From [Phialemoniopsis] sp. UDSM-2020 (Eukaryota > Ascomycota > Sordariomycetes > Thyridiales > Thyridiaceae): 64,000 nt of DNA. The stretch covers positions 5,146,001 to 5,210,000 of the forward strand of contig JAEILZ010000003.1 of assembly GCA_018873225.1 (NCBI GenBank), given 5' to 3'. A model generated the notes under the pieces. The model did no database searches and was not told the origin of the DNA. It worked only from the letters and a program-made list of their open reading frames with translations. The position numbers and the translations under genes were made by a program. Numbering within the stretch: the stretch's first letter is position 1; each line of letters opens with the position of its first letter. This document shows, in pieces, positions 11,727 through 23,779 of this stretch.

Positions 11727-13296
11727 TTACAAGTACAGACCCTCCGGCTCGCCCTCCTGCTTCGTGCGGAGGACGCGCTCCCTCGCAGCCCGGAAGTCGG
11801 CCATCTGGACACGCATACGCCGCTCACGCAAAGCCATGAGACCAGCCTCGGAGCAGATGGCCTTGATGTCGGCACCAGAAAGATCATCCTTCTGCGCGAT
11901 GAACTCCTCCAGGTCGACGTCCTCATTAAGCGACATCTTCGAGGTGTGGAGAGTGAAAATCTTGCGCTTCGTGTTCTGGTCGGGGTTCTCAAAGAGAATC
12001 TTGCGGTCGATTCGTCCGGGTCGGATAAGGGCGGGGTCAAGGGTGTCGATCTTGTTGGTGGCCATGATGACCTTGACGTCGCCACGGTCGTCGAAACCGT
12101 CGAGCTGGTTGAGAAGCTCAAGCATAGTACGTTGGACCTCGCGCTCACCACCGGACGTGGAGTCGTAACGCTTGGTACCGATGGCATCTATCTCGTCGAT
12201 GAAGACAATGGAGGGAGCGTTCTCGGCGGCAACCTGTGAAAAGGGATTAGTAAGGAACGTAGTGTACATCGCGATCATGGACGCTTACCTGGAAGAGCTG
12301 TCTGACCAAGCGAGGGCCATCACCGAGGTACTTCTGGATCAGCTCACTACCGACAATGCGCAGGAACGTGGCAGACGTCTGGTTGGCCACCGCCTTGGCC
12401 AGGAGCGTCTTTCCTGTACCTGGGGCACCGTAGAGGATGACACCCTTGGGAGGCTTGATACCCATCTCCTCATAGAGCTCGGGATGTAGTAGTGGCAACT
12501 CGACGGACTCTCGTACTTCCTGGATCTGCTGCTCCAGGCCTCCAATATCGGCGTATGACTCCGTGGGCGCTTTGTCGAGCTTCATGACGCTGACAAGAGG
12601 GTCCGTGTCATCCGTAAGAACGCCAACAATACTAACGCTCTTGTGGTGCAGCAGGACACTCGCGCCGGGCTCAAGTAGATCCTTGTCGACGAAACTCATG
12701 ATGCTGACGTAGTATTCGGGGCCGGTCGTGCTGGAGACGATGGCATGGTCATCATCAATCATCTCCTCGAGGTTTCCGACACCCATGGGGCTGCCGCGCA
12801 TATCGTCAACACGTCCTCTCTCATCGGCGAGCCGGTCGACAGCATCCAGATCAGAGCTGGGAGCAGACGTATCCTTGGCGGCCTTTGCCTTGCGGAGGCG
12901 CTCCTGGTTGGCGACGTATTCCTCCTCGAGTAGCAGGTGGTCGTGGATTCGCTGCATTCGTAATAGACGTAGTTTGCATCGACTGGTGGGGAAGACGGCG
13001 GGGAGCTTGGCGGCAGCGCTGGTGCCAGCTTGCTTTCTCTTCTTGCGACCGACACGGGTGGTCGGGCGCGGCGGCGGCTCGTACTTGGGCTTCTCCTTCT
13101 GTTGGGGGAGGAAGGCATCAGTCGGTGCTGGTCGTGCATTTAAGAAAGTGCAAAAATGAGGTATACCTTCTTGTCCTTATCATCCTTTCCGTCCTGGCCA
13201 GGGCCACCGCCCATGCCAGATTGATTCTGACCCTGTTGTGATAGCTTCGTTAGATGATGCCAAGGCAGGGGCAAGAGCATGTTTGGGGCGTACCAT
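11727..13296 (-). CDS. rpt2: 26S proteasome regulatory ATPase subunit Rpt2
   Basis: Rpt2 is one of six AAA ATPases in the base of the 19S proteasome cap; it unfolds ubiquitylated substrates and its C-terminus helps open the 20S gate. Exons are 13294-13296 (the start codon alone), 13167-13232, 12289-13098 and 11727-12233, giving 461 residues. Residues 2-6 (GQNQS) form the N-myristoylation signal conserved in Rpt2. Walker A GAPGTGKT is at 247-254, Walker B VFIDEID around 303-309, the arginine-finger region at [10 protein letters not shown], and the C-terminus LYL is the HbYX motif. A coiled-coil segment follows the charged N-terminus. It is transcribed divergently from the Ubc1-type E2 gene, with a 735-bp shared upstream region. 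Confidence 0.95.
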
Positions 13297-14031
13297 GATG
13301 ATCGAGAGTTCAGATCCTATGTACTCGCTTGGTCAAATGTGATGATGGGGAGAATGGGAATCTGAGAGGTAACCCCAATCGCAAGATGGGGATGACAAAA
13401 ACAAGCGCTGGGCCTGTTTGGGAGGTGAGTGATGTGTGATGATGGGTGGTGATGGTCGGACCAAAGAAAGGCTGGAGATTTGGCCTTGCCGCTGCCGTAA
13501 TCAGGCGCCAGAGAAACGCGACAGCTTTCCAGTCACCAAAAGGGTGCTGAAAGTACAAGTCACGTGGGGGCTCGAGCTTCTGGCGTTTTCGACCTTCAGC
13601 TTGCTTCCACAGGAAGCAGCCTTGGCTGACCAGGGGGTCAACCTCACCAATTGCAGCTACTCTTGGGCGCCGCTAGAGGTAGCTTCCCGCTAAATTACCC
13701 ACCTCGGCTTGAGCCTGTCTCATCCATGAATGATGAGGTAGGTGGGACCAGGGTACGGAGATGATGGCGTTTGGGCAGACCAGAGATTCCTCAAGGCTAG
13801 ATTCTTTGAGTCCTTCTTTTGGACATGCAAACACTCTGTCCTTTCTCCCAGGACTGTAGTTGAGATACTCTTGTATACTACCTGAGGGATCAAGCACTGT
13901 TTCCTCACTTTCCCTGCATCTTTTCGTCCCATCTCGATCGCGAGCCTCTGTTCTGAGCTTCCATCCGCTTCGGTCTCACCCCACCTCTGTTCTTCGACAT
14001 CCGGGTTCGCCACGGTCACATCTCCTCCAAG
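13297..14031. promoter_or_regulatory. Shared upstream region of rpt2 and ubc1
   Basis: A gene-free 735-bp divergent interval between two ubiquitin-proteasome genes. It contains a CACGTG E-box-like hexamer near 13561-13566 and CCAAT near 13355. I did not find a clear GGTGGCAAA proteasome element. Regulatory use of these motifs is inference. Confidence 0.4.
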
Positions 14032-14881
14032 ATGGCGAACCCTCGCATGAACCGCCTCAAGAAGGAGTTGGAAGTCCTGAAGAAGGACACGGACGGTTCG
14101 GGCGTCATTGCGCTGGCCGTCGACGACAGTGACATTACACATCTCAAGGGCATGTTCAGTGGCCCGCCCGACACACCCTATGCCGGAGGCACCTTTCAGG
14201 TCGACATACAGGTTCCGGCGGACTACCCTTTCAAGCCTCCCAAGTTCAACATGGATACGAAGATATGGCATCCAAACATCTCCAGCAAGACGGTAAGTGT
14301 AGCCACAAGACCCTCGCAAGGCGCTCTCTTTCCCACCTCACTTCCCACCGGACACCCCACCATGCCATTTGCTTCTGACCACGGTCTCGCAGGGTATGAT
14401 ATGCCTTGACATCATCCGACCAAACGACACCTCCGGCGGCAACTCCAACACCTGGTCCCCCGTCAACACCATCAAGACCGTCCTCATCTCCCTGCGCATG
14501 CTCCTCGAGATCCCCAACCCAAACGACCCCCAGGACGAGGTCGTCGCCCAGATGGCCCGCGAGGAGCCAGAGTACTTCCGCGTCATGGCCCACGACTGGG
14601 CCGTCCGCTACGCCGGCGCCCCGCGCCGCGAGCCCCCGCCCGAGGAGACGCCGCGCAAGCCCGCCCCGGCCCCCGTCAAGAAGATCGACGAGGTCGACCC
14701 GGCGCGGTACAAGGGCTACAACAGGGCCATGGTGGACCAGTTCGTCGAGATGGGCTTCGACATCGACCGCGTCGTCGAGGCCTTTATACACTTCGGGCTC
14801 GACCGCAACGGTGGCTATCACTACCAGATGGAAGAGGCCTATGCCGGCGACATTGTGGCCCGGCTATACGGCGAGGCATAG
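14032..14881 (+). CDS. ubc1: Ubiquitin-conjugating enzyme E2 with C-terminal UBA domain (Ubc1/UBE2K type)
   Basis: This E2 accepts ubiquitin from E1 and builds chains, in the Ubc1/E2-25K family commonly Lys48-linked. Exons are 14032-14292 and 14393-14881, joined across a 100-bp intron to give 249 residues. The UBC fold runs from about 1 to 155: the start MANPRMNRLKKEL, YPFKPPKF, the HPN motif in WHPNIS, and the catalytic cysteine Cys91 in GMICLDI, which sits just after the splice junction. DPQDEVVAQM is typical of Ubc1. After a proline-rich linker, residues about 200-245 (VDQFVEMGFDIDRVVEAF) form a UBA domain. The gene is head-to-head with rpt2. Confidence 0.93.
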
Positions 14882-15767
14882 AAGACTAGCAGAAAGCTGA
14901 GGCGGGACGACTTGAAGATGTGGAGTACCGGTGTGGAATCACCGAGAGGCGTCGAGACGTCGCTTGTTCGGTCTCAAGTCGTGTCTTGCGGTCAGCGACC
15001 GCGTCAATTTCCGTCCGGTCCCTGATGGATTCAGTCGAGGTGGAAAGTCGGAGCATATCTTCTCCTTTGTTGCATGGACATGGAGTTAATCAGGCGGGGC
15101 ATTTCATAGGATGAAAGCAGGGCAGCACGTGGGAGCGTCATTCTTGACTTCTTTTTGTTTGCTTGTTTGGCCCCTTTTAAGGCTGGTAGTTTGCCAGTCT
15201 CCCCCCTCTCCCACGACTGAACGAGCGTGTGTCACCAGCCTGTTTTGTTGCATGTAGCTAGCCTTGAACATCTATTCTTAAAGCTACACTACAATAAACA
15301 TGCTTTAGGGCACCACTTCTCATTCATCTAGTCTGATATTGGTTGGTCGATGGAAATAGACATGCCTCAATTAACACAACAGCGTAACATAGTAGACATT
15401 CACACCTTACGCAGCACAGTTGATCAGGACGTATGGTCATTTATTACAGAGATATGAAAAACATTTCGATGCAACACGAAGATGCGTGTATCTGTCCTAC
15501 CCCGCCAAATCCATCCAGTCTATGAGGTTGTTGATGTTGGAGTTACCGTACGGTAGTAATTAAACAAGAAAAAGGTGGCACACGATGGGAGAAGAGTAAC
15601 TCCTCTCATCTTCTCATTCTCATCCCTTCTCTGTTTTCCCTTCTCTTTTCCGCCCTGCCTGACCCAGGCACAGGCACAGGCACCTTCTCTCTCTCTTCAC
15701 TCTCTCTTCACTCTCTCGCATTCATACATGGGGTGCGTTATCGCTTGAGGTCTCCGAAGAAAGGCAT
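14882..15767. other. Intergenic region between two convergent genes
   Basis: The 3' flanks of ubc1 and the succinyl-CoA ligase gene. No coding signal. Pyrimidine-rich simple sequence occupies its right end. Confidence 0.5.
15662..15720. repeat. Simple-sequence tract (CAGGCA)n and (TCTCTC)n
   Basis: Three CAGGCA units run directly into CT dinucleotide-rich DNA with a repeated CTCTCTTCA unit. It lies just 3' of the succinyl-CoA ligase coding sequence, probably in its 3' UTR. Confidence 0.7.
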
Positions 15768-17093
<1,326 letters not shown>

Positions 17094-17984
17094 CGTGAAC
17101 GCGAGGGGATTGAATTAATTAAGGAAGGGGAGAGTGGAGAGGGTGTGACACAGGTGTCGTGAGAGGAAATGTCTCTTGTCGTCGAGGGGGACGAAGCGAG
17201 AGAGAGGCGAGAAGCTGATGTTGGAGATGTGGTTTATTTTTTTCCCCTTTGGAAAGTTGGAGATGCACCTGTTCGACACTCACTGCGCTGCGCTGTTACG
17301 TTTGCGAAGCTTGGCCCCTGCCGTCATCAAAGAGACCAGTAATGAGCGCTCAAAAAAAGCAGCCAATCCGAGCCTGGATCGGCAAAACCCCTGGAGCCAC
17401 CCGGCAACTTTTACACCAAATTCCACCAAAACGCACCCAAAAGCCCCGACCTGTCCCGATTCAAGCCGCAATTCTAGCACTTTGACTGGCTCCGAGGCTC
17501 AATTTGCTGGCCAGATCGGGTCCAGCACCGAATTCACAGCACCCGTCGACTACCGAAATCCTCCACTAAATTTCATTCCCATCTTGGTAGCTCATCCTGG
17601 AATCAGGCCAGCAAACCAGCACTGCTTTTAATCGGCTTATTCTCCTAGAAAGCCTATCGGGATTTTGTGGAGCCATTCTAGAAGGCTTGAGCACTCAACT
17701 TGAGGTTGATGATCCAGTGCCACGGGAGCTCAGCACTCACTTTCTGATGCTCCAGCTTTGCGAGGTTTCGAGGCTCCACTAAAAAATTGAACCCCACCAC
17801 CAAAAGAGTCGCCTCCAGCACCGCAATCGATAACAATTTGTGTTGCCTCAAGCTCCAGGTTGACAAGACTCATTAGATCTCTGGCAGACAATGCAGGGCA
17901 CCGCTCGATAGCACAAGTCCTGAGCTACAACGCATCCTTTGTCACTCACATTGACCCTCGATTGCATTTGTCCAGGACGTAGCC
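17094..17984. other. Divergent upstream region of lsc1 and elp3
   Basis: No gene is supported in these 890 bases. Frames at 17176-17631 encode low-similarity Ser/Pro/Lys-rich peptides that overlap in different phases. The interval should hold both promoters. Confidence 0.45.
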
Positions 17985-19774
17985 ATGTCGACTACCACAG
18001 TCACGGCGACGAGCCGCAAGAAGGATGCAAACCTGCCTCCTCCCAACGAGCGCTTCCTACGATGCTGCGCAGACATTGCAAACGTGCTCATCGAAGATTA
18101 CGAAGCCTCAAGGGACCCCAAGAAGCCGAAGAAAGACATCAACCTGAACAGCCTGCGATCAAGACTGGCCAAGAAGCACAAAGTACCCAACTTGCCACCA
18201 CTGACTGCTATCATTGCCGCCGTCCCCGAGCATTACAAGAAGTACATTCTGCCCAAGCTTGTCGCAAAGCCGATCCGTAAGTTGAGCGCCTATACAAGTT
18301 CTGCAACGACCACTCTGTGACTGCATCGCTAACTCTGCGTAAAGGTACATCTTCTGGCATTGCTGTCGTGGCTGTCATGTGCAAGCCCCATCGATGCCCT
18401 CATATCGCATACACCGGCAACATCTGCGTCTACTGCCCTGGCGGCCCCGACTCCGATTTCGAGTACAGCACACAATCTTACACCGGATATGAGCCGACGT
18501 CGATGCGCGCCATCCGTGCGCGGTACGATCCCTTCGAGCAGGCCCGAGGACGAGTCGACCAGCTCAAGGCATTGGGCCACTCTGTCGACAAGGTGGAATA
18601 CATCATCATGGGTGGCACTTTCATGTCGCTGTCACCCTCCTACCGCGAGGAGTTCATCTCGCAGCTACACAATGCGCTGAGCGGGTACCAAACGACAAAC
18701 GTGGACGAGGCGGTGGAGGCCGGAGAGATGAGCAATATCAAATGTGTGGGCATTACGATCGAGACACGGCCGGACTACTGTCTACAGCCACATCTTTCTG
18801 ACATGCTAAGGTACGGGTGCACACGGCTGGAGGTCGGAGTACAGTCACTATACGAAGATGTAGCGCGAGATTCAAATCGGGGCCACACCGTTGCTGCTGT
18901 GGCCGAGACGTTTTGCCTCGCCAAGGATGCCGGATACAAAGTGGTCAGCCACATGATGCCAGACCTGCCAAACGTGGGCATGGAACGCGACATCGACCAG
19001 TTCAGAGAGTATTTTGAGAACCCCGCGTTCAGGACAGATGGCTTGAAGATCTACCCGACATTGGTCATCCGTGGAACGGGACTTTACGAGTTGTGGAGGA
19101 CTGGACGATACCAAAATTACACACCAAACGGACTCATTGACCTGGTCGCCCGCATTTTGGCTCTGATCCCGCCGTGGACCCGTATCTACCGCGTGCAGCG
19201 CGACATTCCCATGCCGCTGGTTACCTCGGGTGTCGAGAACGGGAACCTGCGCGAGCTGGCCCTCGCACGCATGAAGGACTTTGGTACCACATGTCGTGAC
19301 GTACGCACTCGCGAGGTCGGCGTCAACGAGGTCAAGAACAAGATTCGGCCGAACCAGATCGAACTGATCCGACGAGACTACACCGCTAACGGAGGTTGGG
19401 AGACCTTCCTTGCCTACGAGGACCCCAAGCAGGATATCCTGGTCGGCCTGCTGCGCCTGCGCAAGTGCACCGAGAAGTACACCTATCGCGAGGAGCTGGT
19501 TGGGCAGCCGACCAGTCTTGTCAGAGAACTTCACGTCTACGGCACGGCGGTGCCCGTGCACGCGCGCGACCCAAAGAAGTTTCAGCACCAGGGCTTCGGA
19601 ACACTACTGATGGAGGAAGCGGAGCGCATTGCGAGAGAAGAGCATGGCAGCGAAAAAATCAGTGTCATCTCGGGGGTGGGCGTGCGAAGCTACTACAGGA
19701 AGCTGGGGTACTGGCTTGATGGGCCGTATATGAGCAAGTGGCTAGACGGGAGGCCCGGGCCCGAGGGCATGTGA
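17985..19774 (+). CDS. elp3: Elongator complex catalytic subunit Elp3
   Basis: Elp3 is the radical-SAM and acetyl-CoA-dependent subunit of Elongator, which modifies wobble uridines (cm5U derivatives) in cytoplasmic tRNA. Exons are 17985-18276 and 18345-19774, joined in phase across a 68-bp intron, giving 573 residues. The iron-sulfur cluster cysteines are Cys115, Cys125 and Cys128 in [14 protein letters not shown], the spacing typical of Elp3. The radical-SAM core follows ([46 protein letters not shown]). The C-terminal GNAT acetyltransferase domain has the acetyl-CoA loop QHQGFGTLL near 511-519 and ends [17 protein letters not shown]. Length and motifs agree with fungal orthologues. Confidence 0.97.
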
Positions 19775-20454
19775 ACGGACATGGCAGAAGAGAAGCATGG
19801 CTGATGGAGCGACATTTACATTTGCATATCATGGAGTTTGGGTCACTGGCCTGGCTTGGCTTGGGGAAGGATAGACCGGGTCAGATATCGGCCAACGCAA
19901 AATACCACATTCTTTTCACCTTTCATGTCATCAAAATTTGGAGGCCTTGTTCAAAACAGGGTTGAGATCTCGTGCGATGGGCTGATTTTGGGCGGCCAGT
20001 TGCTCAGTGTCATTCAAGTGCCTTGCCGGCGGCGCAACACTTGGCCGTCTTATGGGCGCTGCGCCTCTCAACAAGCGAGAATGCAACCCTGCCAGGTCCC
20101 GCCGACCAAAGAGCGCCTGGCAATTCAGCCCTACCACCCAAAGGGGAATACGGCTTCCATGGCGATTGTTCCTCATTGGGTGCTTTTTTGGACATGCCTA
20201 GACCTGCTTTGCGATAATACAAGCATAATACAGCCTTGGCAGCTGAGTTGGCAATTGGGCAACGGTCAGGAGAGGGAACACACAGGCCTCCTCCTTGGCG
20301 ATGCCTTCATGAAGATAAAGATGCGCCTCCCAAGCTGTTAACCCGTTCTTTGTGTTACTTGTGAAATTGCACAATCAAGCATAACAACCTTTTGATCTCT
20401 GGCGACTTTAAACCCAACCAAGTTCGAGAGTCAATAGTTCACCAAATCGTAAAG
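19775..20454. other. Intergenic region
   Basis: No supported gene. The longest frame (19838-20341) has no domain, overlaps other-phase frames and has unlike-coding composition. The right part should be the promoter of the next membrane protein. Confidence 0.45.
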
Positions 20455-21381
20455 ATGTCCAGCACCAGCAAACCACGACCACGAGTCGCCCAGGTATCAT
20501 CGACTCCAAAGGAGTCCACGTACGGCATACCAAAAAGCCCTATCCTCCGCCTCGCCCTCGCATTCTCGGTCCTCATCTGTCTGACGGCCATCACCGGCTT
20601 CGCCCTAAAGGGCGTCGGACTGCAGGCCTGGCGCGCCAGCAGGGCCCCGGAGAACCGCTTCACGGGCATCGAGTATTTGCGCAAGGTCGTCGTCGACGGG
20701 AAAGTCAGAGGCTGGGTGTACTTTCATGGCGCCGACCTCAAGGCGACCAAGAAGGATAGGAACGTCTTTGACACGCTGTACTGGCTCGGCCTGGGGCTGG
20801 GCTTGTTTACGGGGCTGTCGATGCTGTTTGGGGTGCTGAGGCGCAAGGACACTGTGCTCGGCCAGGGGGTAAGTCAAGACTCGGCTGGTAGTGAGGAGGG
20901 AGGAGAGAAAAGAAGATTGCTAACGAGGTGTCATCAGTGCAACCGGTTCCTGCTGTGCATCATCTACACGACGCTGCAGCTCTACTACATCATCCCGCTG
21001 GCCTGCTTCATCGCCCTCACAGCGATACACGCCACCTCTGCGCGCTTCGACCCGCTCTTCGAGGCCACGTCCCCCTACAAGGGCAACATCACCGATGAGA
21101 CGCCCGCCAAGGGCGGTTATTGCTCCGGCAAGATCTGCTGGGGCAACTACGATGCCGCCGGCACGTTCGACGTCGAGACGTGGGCGTGCGACCTGCATCG
21201 CTGGAGGGCCGTCGTGCCGGACCCGGACAACTACATGGGGAAAGTGTGCGCCGGCGAGGCCGGGTCGCGCTGGGCGATATTCGCCATTGTCGTGCTGGCG
21301 GCGGGCATGGTCGTGCTGAACGAGGTGGAGAGGAGGAGGCTCGTCCGGGAGAGCGAGGGAGTTGCGAGGGTGCAGGTTTAA
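20455..21381 (+). CDS. Small membrane protein of unknown function, four predicted transmembrane segments
   Basis: Exons are 20455-20868 and 20938-21381 with a 69-bp intron (GTAAGT...ATCAG). Its length is a multiple of three, so an unspliced reading is also open. The spliced product has 285 residues. Hydrophobic segments lie at about 28-47 (ILRLALAFSVLICLTAITGF), 105-125 (TLYWLGLGLGLFTGLSMLFG), 148-170 (FLLCIIYTTLQLYYIIPLAC) and near the C-terminus (WAIFAIVVLAAGMVVL). The loop before the last segment contains four cysteines in a CSGKICWGNY...WACDLHRW region, probably lumenal or extracellular with disulfides. I do not recognise the family. The start ATG at 20455 was chosen because upstream in-frame sequence lacks coding character. 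Confidence 0.7.
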   Translation: MSSTSKPRPRVAQVSSTPKESTYGIPKSPILRLALAFSVLICLTAITGFALKGVGLQAWRASRAPENRFTGIEYLRKVVVDGKVRGWVYFHGADLKATKKDRNVFDTLYWLGLGLGLFTGLSMLFGVLRRKDTVLGQGVSQDSAGSEEGGEKRRLLTRCHQCNRFLLCIIYTTLQLYYIIPLACFIALTAIHATSARFDPLFEATSPYKGNITDETPAKGGYCSGKICWGNYDAAGTFDVETWACDLHRWRAVVPDPDNYMGKVCAGEAGSRWAIFAIVVLAAGMVVLNEVERRRLVRESEGVARVQV

Positions 21382-21784
21382 GGACGGGAGAGTAGGGGCG
21401 CTGCGGGAGTCTGTTGCCATAAGTAAAGTTGATAGAGTCATGTACCCGCCTGTGTCTTGAACAATGACCCTTCCTCTGATTATCCCACTACCTAAAGTAA
21501 GGTAGGTGTGCAACTCGCAAACGTCGGGCTCCTTCTTCTTCTGCTTTTGCTCGCTGTGTGCCTTCCATGGAAGTAAAGATAAGCAAGCGAGGATAGAATG
21601 ACTAGGAAGATCTGCCGAATCATCAGAACTTGCTCCATCGTCTTCCCTTCATCTTTCAGCATTCTCTCTCGACTCCACGATCGATCTAAATGTTCATGAA
21701 CCGGACTTGGAAAGATCAAATCCTTTGCTGCATTATACCCATTCTCATTACAATATCTTCACGAGAAGCCTGTGGGCGTAGACC
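21382..21784. other. Intergenic region with short repeat
   Basis: About 400 bases without a gene. It includes GATTATCCCACTACCT at 21478-21493, followed by the small inverted repeat CTACCT-AAAGTA-AGGTAG. The same 16-mer recurs on the far side of the pseudogene. Confidence 0.5.
21478..21493 (+). repeat. 16-bp dispersed repeat, copy 1
   Basis: GATTATCCCACTACCT. Copies 2 and 3 are at 23543-23558 (one mismatch) and 23607-23622 (identical), all in the same orientation and bracketing the F-box-like pseudogene. Confidence 0.75.
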
Positions 21785-23512
21785 ATGGACATTGATCCGG
21801 GCGCCGTTACCCCAGGGAACTTCGCTTGGCCAGGCTACTGGTTCGGACCCGACAATGAGGCCCCCAGACAAGGAAAACGTACCGGACGCCTCGATGTGCG
21901 ACCATACGCATGCAGAGAATCAGCGAATCTCAATCTCAACTTAGTCTTCGACCACCTTTTGCTCATTCCGGAAGAAGATGGAAGTCAACGTCGCCTATCT
22001 CAGTATGCCACCATTAGCAAACAATGGGCCTCAGTTGTCCGGAGCCGGACCTTCAAGACCCTGACGTTATCTCAAAATCTTTTCGAAGATTTCCAACTTT
22101 ACACACGTCGACCCAATGATTATCCCAATGCCTACTATGTGAAACATATTCAGCTGGATGTCAAGTTGACCGATTATCAATGCGGAACGTGCAATGAGAG
22201 GCTGTCTCTGCAGGAGGCTGACCTGGATAGCCACATTTTCAGCACAGCCGTCAAAAAACTTTTTGGAATAATGGCGTCCTGGGAGTCGTTTCAGTTGAAA
22301 CCTAAAAACCTTACGCTTGAGATTTCTGCGTACGCACAAGGCGACAGGGCTTGCTACTTCAAGCACTGCTTTTTCGGGTCCGAAAACAAGACCGACTATG
22401 ACCATGCAAACGGACATCAACAAACCTCAATGCCTTCGATGAATGCTTTTGAACGAGTCTTCAGTACCCTACGGTGGATCGAACCCTCGAGGCTCGAGTC
22501 TGTGCCTTTTGTGTCGAGGCTGCTCGTTCGCCGGAGCACGCGCCGAAGCCTGACACCCATCGTTTTGAGCAGGCTGATCAAAGCTCTTCCTTGTTTGGAG
22601 TCTCTCCGATAGGAGCCATGGAGACCGTGGAACAAGATTGTCCAGGATGAACGTGACATGGGTAAGTAGGCGAACTCCAATAGTATTCTAACTAACAGTT
22701 ACTGATCATAGTCTGTCATAGACTGCCAGACTTTTCTGGGACTTTTGCCAGAGTCAAAACACCTGAAAGAAGTAGTCATCTTCGAAGACTACAACGATAA
22801 TTACAGACCCTTGCTCCAGAGCATGGACGACGCACTGAACCCCGGGCCGGTCCGGATGCCTGACTAGCGTACTGGCTCTGCCCTTGCCTCTGGAGCGGCC
22901 AAATCGCCGTCTCTGAAATCTCTGTCGGCTGCGTTCATTGTAGACGCCAGGGACTTCTTGACAGATGCCCTAACCCTGCAACAGGGCTGCATGTGGGCTC
23001 GTTTGCAAACGCTAAAGCTCACAGCCAACACGTTAAGCAGACACAGTACACATTATACAACCAAAGGTCAACTCCTTTGCTTGGCCGCTTCTGTTGCCAA
23101 GCAGATGCCATCATTGACGGAAATGGTTCTCTGGCATTGGCAGCTAAAGCCTCTCAGTGCTGCACGATTCAGATACGTCAAGATCTCTAACGACAAGGGA
23201 TCAAAAGGCCGGCACTCGCACGACAAAGGACCAGACGAAAAGTTGTACTCGCTAGAGTGGAAAGCAACGTACAAATTCCATTTCGACAGCCAGGTCCTTG
23301 ATTGTTGGAAGAATGCAGCCGAGTTTCATCACCAGCGTCCGCTTGTCTTTCAACAGGCTAGCGTTTTGGAGTACTGTATCGAGGAGAAAAAAGCGAAAAA
23401 GATCCGCAACCATGCCGACGCTGTCATAGCCCTTGGCCTGCATGTCATGGGTGCCCAGCAGATGAGACAGATACAACAGGAACAGCGTGTGGAGAGGTGG
23501 GGAAAGATGTAA
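21785..23512 (+). pseudogene. F-box-like (DUF6546-type) protein, pseudogene with two in-frame TAG codons
   Basis: One continuous frame is recovered when the 60-bp intron 22662-22721 is removed, but TAG codons interrupt it at 22610-22612 and 22865-22867. The first half holds an F-box-like segment (LIPEEDGSQRRLSQYATISKQWASVVRSR, shown here in part: SQYATISKQWASVV) and FKTLTL. Downstream of both stops the reading stays similar to fungal F-box/DUF6546-type proteins (EVVIFEDYND, LSAAFIVDARDF, LLCLAASVAKQMPSLTEM) and ends at 23510. That argues for one gene of about 550 codons broken by point mutations, not two genes. The stops could derive from TGG and CAG by CpA-to-TpA changes. Family identity is moderately sure; function would be as substrate adaptor of an SCF-type ligase. 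Confidence 0.66.
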
Positions 23513-23542
23513 CGTGTTAGTTTTGTTAGCCACTATGAATTT

Positions 23543-23622
23543 GATTATCCCACTGCCTACTTTACACACAGGTATATACGTCCCGCGTTCGATTCGTACA
23601 GCAGGTGATTATCCCACTACCT
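23543..23622 (+). repeat. 16-bp dispersed repeat, copies 2 and 3
   Basis: GATTATCCCACTGCCT at 23543-23558 and GATTATCCCACTACCT at 23607-23622, 64 bp apart, starting about 30 bp after the pseudogene stop. A nine-G homopolymer follows at 23688-23696. Confidence 0.75.
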
Positions 23623-23779
23623 ATAAGCAGTGATACCCGTCCTACGGTGACTGGTGATGAGAGGGTTGGCTAAACACGATCTGGGAGGGGGGGGGGTTTT
23701 GTTCATCTATGGGACTTCTCTAGGCACACAATGCTGGTACATGAAATGTGGGGACCGACAATAACATTGCCCACTCAAG

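Noticed and set aside
15662..15720. Repeat tract as a possible mobile-element end
   Set aside because: Simple microsatellite-type sequence in a 3' flank, with no inverted terminal repeats or target duplication.
17176..17631. 151-residue plus-strand frame between lsc1 and elp3
   Set aside because: Low-complexity Ser/Pro/Asn/Lys composition in a region expected to be two promoters.
19838..20341. 167-residue plus-strand frame downstream of elp3
   Set aside because: Contains overlapping alternative frames on both strands and no recognisable protein features.
22613..22957. Two independent genes at 21785-22612 and 22958-23512
   Set aside because: The intervening sequence reads through in frame with protein-like content apart from two TAG codons, so one broken gene fits better.
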